Positions 34,614-43,965 of a stretch of DNA of 64,000 nucleotides are shown here, piece after piece; within the stretch, counting starts at the first letter, position 1; each line of letters begins with the position of its first letter. Both the position numbers and the translations under genes were made by a program. Source of the DNA: Silene conica (lineage: Eukaryota; Streptophyta; Magnoliopsida; Caryophyllales; Caryophyllaceae); assembly GCA_029255685.2 (NCBI GenBank), contig CM055312.2:27808203-27872202 (forward strand), written 5' to 3'. The notes under the pieces were generated by a model, which was not told the DNA's origin, ran no database searches, and saw nothing but the letters and a program-made list of their open reading frames with translations.

Positions 34614-35786
34614 GATGCTTCACGACAGGTAAAAAGGTCGTGCGGGACCTCTTAAACCAGTGCTACACGGGAGGCAACCCGTGCTGTTTTTTTAGTTTGC
34701 GTTTTTATTTTCATTTTATCCTTGATGAAAATTTGAAATCTCTGCAGAAAAAGTAAAATAAAAGGAATCCGTCAGTACAAGCGGTCGACCGACCGATTTA
34801 CTAGGTCGACCGACTAACTGGCGGCTATAATTACTTTTCCTGACAGATTAAGTAAAAATTGCAGAGCAGGTAAAAGGACTTCGGTCGATCGACCGAGTAT
34901 TGTGGTCGACCGACCGCGTGTTTTTTTCCGGTTTTTTTCTTTTGAGTCAAGGGTCACGGGTCTTTTGTGTTTTTGAAAACACAACACTTGCTTCATTTCC
35001 TCACTTTCCCTGCATCCCCTTTCTCTCTTAAAACCCTAAAATAACACCCACCTTCCTCATCCTTCACCAATTTACTTGCTTTCTTTCAATTTCCTCATTC
35101 AAGGTATGATTTTCTTAGTTTTTCTTTCTTTCTTTTTCGTTTTCGTCATCCTTATTCCGTTTTAGGTAGTATTAATTTGTCTTTTTAAGTTATTTTGCTC
35201 TTAATTCCGTTTCCATGCTTGTTTGTGTGTTTTTATCTTAGTTTTCTTCTTCCTTTTGATTTTATATGCTTAGATCTGTAACTTTTGGGTGATTTCGTGC
35301 TGATTAGGGTTAGTTTAACTCCTCTTTTAATTTTTATGCCCTTTTTCGCGCGTTTTCAGCCACGAAAATCCGACGCTGGCACTGTTCATTGTCGACCGAC
35401 CGGAAACGGAGGTCGGCCGACCAAAAATTTGAAATTTCAGGGTTTCTAATTTACAGATCTGCAATTTTCGGACGATAGTCGGTCGACCGACCCGAAAATG
35501 AGGTCGGCCGACCAGGACCGTATTTTTCCTGAGTTTAATTTTTGCGGTATCTGATTTTTCTTCGCTAACTGGTCGACCGACCTAGGTATACGGTCGACCG
35601 ACCGATTGTGCAACGGAAATTCTGTGTTTTCTCGCAATTATGGTCGACCGACTTATCTGTGAAGTCGGCCGACCAGTGCTCTTTCATAAGTTTCTGTTTC
35701 TGCAAATTTTCGTGCTCAAATATGTTAAAGTAATATTTTCATATTCACATAAGGCTTAAACTTTCATTGAACTTTTCAGATTCGCT
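34614..35786 (+). promoter_or_regulatory. Region before the env-like ORF of D: six site pairs and an intron-like leader
   Basis: Pairs start at 34783/34804, 34883/34904, 35390/35411, 35481/35502, 35571/35592 and 35642/35663, all 21 bp apart. Site centres vary (AC, AT, GC). A pyrimidine-rich leader (about 34990-35100) ends in AAG/GTATG (donor at 35104) and TTTTCAG/A (acceptor near 35779) lies 7 bp before the ATG at 35787, so a 676-bp intron is plausible. Athila elements are thought to express this ORF from a separate or spliced RNA. I see no convincing TATA box here, unlike in C. Confidence 0.6.
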
Positions 35787-37217
35787 ATGTCTAGCCGTGA
35801 TCAAGGTGGGAAGCGTGCCCGCACTTCGGGTACAAGCACCTCCAGAGGACGTGTCCCTAGGTCGAGAGGTTTGGTGGTGCAAGACACGGATAGCCTACCC
35901 AACTATCCGCAAATCATTTTCAGCACTTCGGCCCAGAAAGCTCGGTTCCTCCATCTCACCGCTTATTGCTTGGTAGTGGCAACCCGTTTCCTTTCTGTTC
36001 CAGCCTTGCAAGCCCTGGAATGTCATGACGAGGTGGTATCTTTGCTCAACGGGACTGGTTTTGCAGGACTTGTCACTATGGATGAGTTCACCCATCCCCT
36101 TCTCACTTTTGAGTTCTTCTCTTCCTTTACTTTTGATTTTAGAGCATTTCATCCTGGCTATGACAACATTTGCATTTCTTTTCGTCTGTTCAATGAAACT
36201 TTTTCTTTAACTTTAAGCCAATTTGCTCAGTATCTTGGTTTATCTTCTACGGGTCTTACTGATGACCCCACGGGGTCGTATACCGATTTGTGGTCCTGTA
36301 TTTCTGATTCCAACGATGTGAAGAAGAAAAACAGTACCATCCACCTTCCTACCCCCCGTTATTATTTGCGTCTGTTGGCCAACACTGTTTTCGGCCGAAA
36401 AGAGTCTCAAAATGTTAACAACATTGAGCTCTCCATTTTGTCTGGTTATCTTAACATCAGACGTACGGGTCAACAGTTTTATAACACTGCATTTTTGGTC
36501 GCCTCTCATTTCATGTCGGTGGGTGAGGGAACTTCTTTGTCTACTATTGTCTGTGGTGGGGTAGTCACTAGATTAGCCCACTCCCTTGTCCCCCAGTTCC
36601 CTCGCTTTGAGGATGCGATTGACACTACCTCCCGGTTCATGGACATGGCTTATGTCAGGTCCGTGCATTGGGTGGCCAGGAGAGATTATTGGAAGGTAGA
36701 CACCTACCTCAGTGATCGCATCCCCATCACCATGGCTCCCCCCATGCTTCCCCTTTTTATTGTTATAAGGGAGCCCAGACCACTACTCCCGTCTTACCGC
36801 CTTCCCCTTAGAGGAGGCACCTCTAGAGGCCATAGGGTCCCTGCTCCCAGTAGCCACCATACCACATCTGGGACGGGGTATCCATCTGATTTTACTGCTC
36901 CCCCTAATGTTTATGTTCCTCCTTTTATTGATGACAGATCTATGCCACAAATGATGGCGAACCTTTGCAGGCAGTTCAGCCAAAAACAGCTGAACGATAG
37001 TCTTTGCCAATATCCGGTTTACAGGGAGTATGCCACTCAGGGTAGGCTCCCTACCGGCCCATGGACTCACCCCACCTGGTACACACCCCTCGCAGGCGGT
37101 CGTGTCCACGGTGAAGCTTCAGGCTCTGCCTCGGGAACATGCATAGGGTCTGAAGAGGAGGAGGAGGAGGAAGAAGGAGGAGAGGACTCTGAGCCGGACT
37201 TCGACTTAGAATCCTAG
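35787..37217 (+). CDS. Env-like (Athila third) ORF of element D, 476 aa
   Basis: A single open frame downstream of pol, where Athila elements carry an env-like or ATHILA-ORF1-type gene. The N-terminus is basic and Ser/Thr-rich (MSSRDQGGKRARTSG). A globular middle (about residues 40-310) contains FFSSFTFDFRAF, LTLSQFAQYLGL and YYLRLLANTVFGR, shared with C. The tail is Pro-rich and then very acidic (a Glu run, ending DFDLES). There is no clear signal peptide, furin-like site or strong membrane anchor, so the 'env' label is positional. A nuclear or particle-associated role is equally possible. ATG at 35787 is chosen because it follows a good splice acceptor and matches the basic N-terminus. Confidence 0.8.
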   Translation: MSSRDQGGKRARTSGTSTSRGRVPRSRGLVVQDTDSLPNYPQIIFSTSAQKARFLHLTAYCLVVATRFLSVPALQALECHDEVVSLLNGTGFAGLVTMDEFTHPLLTFEFFSSFTFDFRAFHPGYDNICISFRLFNETFSLTLSQFAQYLGLSSTGLTDDPTGSYTDLWSCISDSNDVKKKNSTIHLPTPRYYLRLLANTVFGRKESQNVNNIELSILSGYLNIRRTGQQFYNTAFLVASHFMSVGEGTSLSTIVCGGVVTRLAHSLVPQFPRFEDAIDTTSRFMDMAYVRSVHWVARRDYWKVDTYLSDRIPITMAPPMLPLFIVIREPRPLLPSYRLPLRGGTSRGHRVPAPSSHHTTSGTGYPSDFTAPPNVYVPPFIDDRSMPQMMANLCRQFSQKQLNDSLCQYPVYREYATQGRLPTGPWTHPTWYTPLAGGRVHGEASGSASGTCIGSEEEEEEEEGGEDSEPDFDLES

Positions 37218-38950
37218 GGACATGCTTAACCTTACCCTCTTTGGGGTTCGGTTTGGGGAGGTCCCCTTTCTTTGGTTCGGTTTGGGGAGGTCCCCATTTC
37301 TTTTGTAAGTGTTTTCCTCCCTTAGATTTCCAATTTTTCCCTCTAGATTTCCAGTTTTCCCCTCCTTCCTCCTTAGACTCTTTTTGTAGTTTCTAGTCTT
37401 TTTCCTTTTCCTTTCTTTGTTTGCTTCTTTTCCGCCTACCCCCATCCCTTTGCTGTGGTTGTATGCTGATGAGCACAATGGGGGCATTGTGCGTTTTGGT
37501 TTGGGGAGGGTGTTTGCATACTCTTTTGTGAGTATGCAATTGTCTTTGTGTCTTTTGTTTTTCATTCCTTTAGGTGTTTTTCTTGTTTTCATCCTCTCTT
37601 GCCGCGTGTTCTTCCCTGTCGCGCGTTCTTCTCTGTCTTAAGTTTTTAGGTCGAGTCGGAACGGACGAATACAATTTATGCCTCACATATCACATATTGC
37701 CTTGCCTTGCATTTTTCAAAAATTTTCAAGCTAGTCTTTTGCATTATCTACGAGTTTTGTTGATTTCATGCTAAATTATTAAACTTGACTCTCTTCTTGG
37801 CAAGCTACATCATATTCTAAGGATTAGAGCTTAATAAATCGGTGACATCTATGACCGATTTCATGTAGGTTTGTGAGTAGTTTCTCCTCTTGAGGCATGT
37901 CACATCAATATGCATAAACATGAATTTTGTCTACTTAATACCTGTATGCATTCGGATTTGTGGTTTGTTGACACATGTGGTAGAGGTCCCCCTTTCTCAT
38001 TATTCCCATAATCCTCACATAGCCAAATTGAATCTTTTACCCAATTGCTACATCCTAAAAAATTTGCCTACCCTAGCCGAGCTAGTAATGTAGTGATGGG
38101 TCTGTTTTGGCCATGCTTTGGTTTGTACCTTTTTGTTAAATATAGATTTTGTGAGAATGGTAGAAGGAGAAAAGGAAAAGAAAGGATTCGAAAAAAAATA
38201 ATGAAAAAAAAAGAGATACGAAAAAATAACAATTGGAATCAGCCTGTTTTCAAGGCTGGTCGGTCGACCTGCATCCCTGGTCGGTCGACCAGGACCATTG
38301 AACAGGACGTTTTTCTGAAAAAAAAAGAGAGAAAGAGAAAAGAGAAAAAAAATTGGAGGAATTGTGATTTTTGCTCAAAAACTTTGAGCCTTGGCATGTC
38401 TGAAAAAAAAATGAAAGGAAGTGATCTTATAGTATGGATAGACGGTTGTTAGCTCGGTTTAACCCCTCTTCCTATAACTTATTTTAACCCCTTCTTACCT
38501 TTAGCCTCACAATTCTAAATTTGCCTCGGCATGTGTCATGGTTATCTAGTGTGGGAATGCATATGTACGGTTGTAGAGATTCTATTCATGTTAGATTGCA
38601 GGCATGTTCTTACGGGTCGCAGATAGGTGAGAGTCTTTACTTTTATTTATCTTCTTATCTTTCACATATATACATTTGACCCTTTGCTTTCATGAGTGTC
38701 TCGAGCGTACCGCGAGAGTCCAATTAGAATGAGTCTTGCAAGGTTGAAATTTTAGCATGCTATTCCAACATGACCAATTCGTTTTGCTCTTGACATTATG
38801 CTTGTTTATATTTGAAGGTTGCATTAAATTGGTTGCGCATAGTGTTGTGTTTGGTTGTAAAAAGTATGAAATCCGTTCCATTAGAAGTTTTTCTTTTCTT
38901 TTGAGTCTTAGTGCTTGCTTGAGGACAAGCAAGGTTTGGTTTGGGGAGTT
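37218..38950 (+). other. 3' noncoding region of D with an inverted site pair and polypurine tract
   Basis: Holds repeated GGTTTGGGGAGGTCCCC text (about 37245-37290), an inverted site pair GGTCGGTCGACC at 38258 and 38279 (again 21 bp, reverse orientation), and A-rich purine stretches near 38160-38420. The tract GGTTTGGGGAG (38939-38948) abuts the 3' LTR. No coding sequence is supported. Confidence 0.75.
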
Positions 38951-40247
38951 TGATACGTGCCTATTTTATGCATTTTATTTATTCTTTTGGCACGTATTTT
39001 CTTACGTTTTCATGACTTTTAGTTGCTTTTTCTCCCGAAACGGTTTACTTTGGCATTTCTATGTTTTATATGTAGGAATACGCGAAAGTGAGCAAAACTG
39101 AACCTTATTTGCGTTTCGGAAGCTGTTTTGAGTACTAATACGGAGCAAGGATCCGGATTGCATGTCCGAGTGTTGTTATTGGGCCTGATTAAAGCTGGAA
39201 TGGACAAGAAGCGGTCGACCGACCTGCATCAGAGGTCGACCGACCGAAGCCCAAATCCCTGACCTAAGCAAATTCGCATAAAAGCCCAGTAACGCTCAAA
39301 GCGGTCGACCGACCCGCATCGCAGGTCGACCGACCAGAAGCTGACCCGAGGATCTTTTTGTTTCGTGTTTTTCGACTTTCCTAATCTTGTAATTAGTCTT
39401 ATTTAAGGAGACCTAAACTCTTCAATTAGGTCAAGCTTTTTATTAGAACAAAAATATGTTATTTTGTCAAGCACTTTATGCTAGAAGAACTCCATAGTTA
39501 GATTTTTAGTACCAAGCTTTCATCTTTGTTCTTAGATTTTCCGATTAAGTTGTAAGTTGCTACAATTAATCTTTCCTTTAATTAATCTTGTTGTTCATCT
39601 TATTGTTGTTCTTTAATTCATGTTTTCTCTTTTATCATCATCTTTATTTATGTTGGTTCCTTTGATGTTCTTAATTCTTGTTATTGTTAATTTTATGATT
39701 AAGATTATGCATAGCTAATTCTTGTGATTAGGAATTAGGGGAACCATGGTAAAGACTTGATTTTGATAGTTTAATGGTTGAATCACCAATCCCCCATTGT
39801 TGTTGGTGAACTGATCCTTAGGATTGAAAGATTATTAGGATTAGTTTAACAACAACTTTGGGATTGCCCTTGAACGAAAGTTTAGTGCTTTTCTAGGAAC
39901 CCTAAGACCGTAAGGATTGGGTAGAATGTTGACCTAAAGGTTTATTCTTTGTTCCTTGGGATTGTGTTATTTGATTATTTTACCTTCCATTGACTTGTTT
40001 TGACCATGGGGAACCAAAGTTCCTAATCTCCTTTTACCTTATTTTATTTTTCTTGTTTATTTTGTCCTTTTAGCTATTAGTTTAAATCACAAATCAAACC
40101 GCCCTTTTTGGTTACTTGTAATAGACTTTAAATTCACAAACATAATTTACCCTGTCTCTCTGTGGTTCGACCCTTGACTTATCCTATCTAAGTTTAAGCT
40201 GAGGTTTTATAAATCTTATCTTTGGCACCCCTCAACGACGGGTGTCA
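38951..40247 (+). repeat. 3' LTR of element D
   Basis: Near-identical to 27995-29291, same length, followed by GTGAA. Confidence 0.95.
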
Positions 40248-40835
40248 GTGAACCGATTCACAAAATTAATAATATACTATTTCCGCATACAGTATATTAC
40301 TAAAGGCCATGTGAAAATAAAACATGTTATTTTCGAAAAAAAAAAAAAAAAACGAGTCTGTTACGGGGGGGGGGGAGGTCGACCGACCTAAACAAGTGGT
40401 CGACCGACCTCCAGACGAGAAACAGAAACTTTCTGCAACAGCAAAATCGGTCGACCGACCTATCAATTAGGTCGACCGACCAACAGGCAGTGAAAACGAA
40501 TTTCAGAAAACGCAAAACGCTGCACCTTTTGAAATTTAAACAAGTTTTTACCTTTTAAACTTTGATTAAAACAAGTAAATCAAAATTAACATCAACAAGG
40601 GTTCACATATTGTCAAGAATATCGATTAATTAACAATATGTAAACAGGAATCGAAAAACAAGATCGATTACTCACAAAAGAAAAACTTTCGAAACAGAAA
40701 ATTACACAGGAGGCGGTCGATCGACCGCAACAGGGGGTCGATCGACCGACTCAGCGACAGCACACGAATTTTCAGATCTTAAAACTTATGAAAAACACAA
40801 AAGTAAAATTTTCATGGCCTGGCTCTGATACCACT
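40248..40835 (-). other. Leader of element F, primer-proximal part, with three site pairs
   Basis: Minus-strand primer site TGGTATCAGAGC occupies 40822-40833, 2 bp from the LTR edge. Then come site pairs at 40715/40736 (GGTCGATCGACC), 40449/40470 and 40377/40398 (GGTCGACCGACC), each 21 bp apart, and homopolymer runs (G near 40365, A near 40336). These lie outside D and belong to the copia element. Confidence 0.8.
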
Positions 40836-41827
40836 TGTGAGGAATAAAGCATGTATTCGCCCTAAACTTGCAGGATTATAATGAAAATTACAATTGTGAA
40901 TATAGTCATAAGATAAATAATACATGAAAAGGAGTACAACCTTTGGTCCTTGTGCGAAAGGCCTAAGAACAGGAATTAACACAAATTCCCTCCTATAACT
41001 TGCACCCAAGACTTAGATTGAGACGTTGCCGCGTGTGCTAGAAATCCTCTCTAACTGCCTTGCAATATAGGGAGAGCCTTTTTGAGTTTAGATGTGAGAT
41101 CTGGGTTATTGGAGAAGAATGCCCTCAAACCCTAATTTTCTTGAGATTTGTTTTACAGTGCAACAAGTGTGTCCTGACATAAGGAGAGTCCTCCTCCTTA
41201 TGTAGCTCTTGGCCGAAATTTTCGAATAGGGTAGGAGTGGGCTTTCCACTCTTACCTTATTCTAATTCGTGATTCGACCCATTTAGCTAAAATTTATTCG
41301 CGGGTTTTATTTATAAATCGTAACATGTTATCTGATATTAATACAGTCGATATATTAATAATGGTCTGATAAAAACGATATTGTATAATTACCCAAATTA
41401 ATATAACAGTTTATATTAATTCGCGAATACAATATTTAATTAAATATAATTGCTTATATTTAATTTTACGAATTAAACATGTAATCCGTATTAGCCAAAA
41501 TTATTTAATCCATATTAAATAATAATCTCAACATCTTATTGACTAATTTAATAGTCAATACCTCTGACTAACTGTTTAGTCATATTCGGCATAAATGTGA
41601 CTGTATTTTCATACCTTCACATCTCTCAAACGTGTCCTATAGGTGTGACGTATAGGGACCAGTTGATCACCGCCATCCGTATGACAATAACGTCAAACTT
41701 ATCTAGCAAGCCAACCGTTATTGATAAACGTGGATCAACTGGTAATAATACTGAAGTATGCCCTTGTGATCCTTAAAGAGATTTAATAAGTCATTGTACT
41801 TAATTGTCAAGGACACCAGCCCCAACA
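40836..41827 (-). repeat. 5' LTR of element F
   Basis: 992 bp, same ends as 20886-21877. Followed on the plus side by the target repeat CTCGG. Confidence 0.93.
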
Positions 41828-42356
41828 CTCGGTATGTCGACTCTACCATGGTCGCTAGCCCAGCCATCCCTGTCCCAATCAAAAGGTCAACTAGGGGTCT
41901 AGTCAAACTTAGCCTATCTAAGTCAGGGCGAAGCAAAAACCTACTACAACGAATGTAATTATCAACTAAGACCTCTATCTGATCTCTCTTATGGGTGTCA
42001 GTGAAAATTACCTAAGGGATTTCCTTGATTGAGGGAATCACAGGTGTAGCTGGTGGGCGAGGAGCGCGGCGAGGTGGCAGACCGATGACTGACTTCCGCC
42101 CTTTCTTCCCCAGAACTTGGGCCTTCTCCTTCCCATTATGAGCTAAAGAAGAGGCCATTGGTGCCATCGCCATGACGGATGTGGCGTAGTATGTCGTAGT
42201 GCTCGGTGGTGTGGTGCGTACAGGAGTAGGGACACGGGGACTGGCAACCACCATAGCAGAAGTGGTTGCCACGACAGTGGTGGATGGAGGTCGGCCAGCC
42301 ACCGCGGCAGCTGCCGTGGTGCTGGTGGTAGCCGTGGTGGTCGGTTTTCCGTCCAT
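41828..42356 (-). pseudogene. Env-like ORF of element C, 5' part
   Basis: Minus-strand ATG at 42356 begins a Thr/Ala/Pro-rich basic N-terminus. Near 41900 the text RPLVDLLIGTGMAGLATM parallels VVSLLNGTGFAGLVTM of D. The F insertion cuts it at 41828. Upstream on the minus strand are a possible splice acceptor (TTTGCAG/AG, near 42362) and donor (CAA/GTAAGT, near 42510), mirroring the layout in D. Confidence 0.7.
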
Positions 42357-43439
42357 CTCTGCAAATCAAAATCACAATTAAGGTCAAACAAGTTAAAATC
42401 AACCAGTAAATCGAAAAAACTCGGCCAAATCCCATATTACAACCCTAAATTCGAAATTTGGGGTAAAAAATTGAAATAACATGGAATTCGAACAACACAA
42501 ACGACTTACTTGATGAAAATCAAGTTGAAAGAAGCAAGGAATAGCAATGCACAACCGAAATTTGCCTAATTCGAACGAGTAAACCCTTGTTTTCGAAAAT
42601 CTCAAATTACTCGAAATTGAGCTTGAATTTGATAGGGCTTTCACTCGATTAAGCAATTAGGATTGATTAAAGGTAAGATTAAGTGATTTGATTAAGGAAA
42701 AACAAGGATTTAGAGAGGAATCGAGGGAAAAGGGTTCGAAAAATCTGAAATTGAGTGAACTGACAAGAGCATCGAAGACTTCCCTTTATATAGGCTGAGA
42801 ACCGCTCGATGGAGTAGTTAAAACTGCTCGATCGAGTGAGTCACTTAAGGGAGATTTCCTCGATCGAGTACTGAAATCCACTCGATCGAGTGGTTGTCAG
42901 TGCTGCAGGTTCCTCGACTGGTTTCTCCTCGATCGAGCTCTTCCAAAATCGATCGACCATTTCTTCACTGGTGTCCACTCGCTCGAGCATAATACAGAGC
43001 TCGATAGAGGCTTTTTCTACTGTGAAGCTCGTTTTGTCCTCTTTTCTTCTGTTTTCGTTCTTGTTTCTTCCTTTTTGCTAGTCCATACCTGCATAAGAGT
43101 ACCAAACAAACTACAAACATACAAAAACCACAAATTGTCTTGGATACATGCATAGTCTATATTCTACCTACGGATTCCTACTAAAAGTTTAAAATTTTAA
43201 GCAAAAATGATAGTCTAAGTCTAACAAAAATTGTAAATTTGTTTGCTACAAGTTGCACCGGGTTGCAAACCCGGCTCAAAAAGTTCAGAAGTAAAATGTT
43301 TATTGCCCACGACTCGGCTCTTGACTTGCGGAACTCCCTTCCGCGTATGTGACATCATTGGCTCCGAAACTCCAAACAACAGAGCTATCAACTGGATTGT
43401 ACGTCATGACGTATTGTTTCCGCTTCACTTATGGCCTTA
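42357..43439 (-). promoter_or_regulatory. Intergenic region of C: paired sites upstream of a TATA box
   Basis: CTCG-type site pairs lie at 42808/42830, 42862/42884, 42931/42951 and 42981/43003 (spacings 22, 22, 20 and 22 bp). Just downstream on the minus strand is CTATATAAAG (42793-42784), a good TATA box, followed by the intron-like leader of the env-like ORF. This looks like an internal promoter for that ORF. The rest (43010-43439) has a G+C hairpin CCGGGTT-GC-AAACCCGG (about 43258-43275) and no coding sequence I can support. Confidence 0.6.
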
Positions 43440-43965
43440 GTTCTTGAGGATTCTTCTTCTTGTTCTGCAGCGCTAACCAACCCCACCCATCTGGGTTGTA
43501 ATCCGGCTCAGTATCTACATCATAAATGACCAAGAAATCATCCTCTAATTTGCTCTCAAACTGAGGCAGAGGAGTTAGTTCTAACAATTCTAAATCTGCA
43601 GATATATCATCGAAAATAGAATAGCACGGAGCAACAGACATAGGTGACCGTGACATGCTTAACTGCCTAAAAACTAGGTCCACGCCACCATCCTCAAAGG
43701 TTAGTGTCTGCGTACCTACATCAATCACTGTTTTCGCAGTGTGAAGAAAAGGTCTACCTAATATAATCGGTGTGTAAGAATCCTCGGGTATGTCCAGATG
43801 CACAAAGTCCACAGGTATAAAGAATTCTCCTAACTGAACAGGAATGTCCTCTAAGATGCTTAATGGTCTCGACACAGTACGGCCGGCCATCTGAACTGTC
43901 ATGTTTGTACAGTTGAACTTAGAAAAACCAAATTTACTAGCTAATGACAGGGGTAACACACTAAC
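43440..43965 (-). pseudogene. Protease-domain part of element C, distal to insertion G
   Basis: The minus strand encodes text matching the D protease region: MTVQMAGRTVSRPLSILEDIPV against [22 protein letters not shown], and [20 protein letters not shown] against [21 protein letters not shown] separates it from its N-terminal part at 52059-52260. Pol domains do not follow in this copy. Confidence 0.8.

Larger units (their letters stand above)
27995..40247 (+). mobile_element. Element D: Athila-lineage Ty3 element, full length
   Basis: LTRs 27995-29291 and 38951-40247 (both 1297 bp, TGATACG...GTGTCA), target repeat GTGAA on both sides (27990-27994, 40248-40252), Athila primer site, gag, protease, reverse transcriptase, RNase H, integrase, an intergenic leader, an env-like ORF, 3' noncoding region and a G-rich polypurine tract. 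By hand count the LTRs differ at about 9 of 1297 positions (0.7%, near 0.3 million years under the rice rate). It lies inside the leader of F, so it is younger than F. It looks nearly whole, with about one break in the gag region. Confidence 0.95.
20886..41827 (-). mobile_element. Element F: Ty1/copia element, two 992-bp LTRs, contains element D
   Basis: LTRs 20886-21877 and 40836-41827 are flanked by the 5-bp repeat CTCGG (20881-20885 and 41828-41832). Primer site for Met tRNA at 40822-40833. gag-pol (26755-22741) has protease before integrase before reverse transcriptase, the Ty1/copia order. D is inserted in the leader. By hand count the LTRs differ at about 8 of 992 positions (0.8%, about 0.3 million years under the rice rate). 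The lineage may be Tork/Angela-like, uncertain. Apart from D it looks nearly whole, with about two breaks in the coding region. Confidence 0.92.

Noticed and set aside
35025-35040. Telomere-like CCCTAAA text
   Set aside because: Single copies only (also near 14564 and 21178), in leaders or LTRs; at most telo-box-like motifs, not a telomere array.
43258-43275. Hairpin CCGGGTT-GC-AAACCCGG as a possible tRNA arm
   Set aside because: No acceptor, D or anticodon arms can be placed around it.
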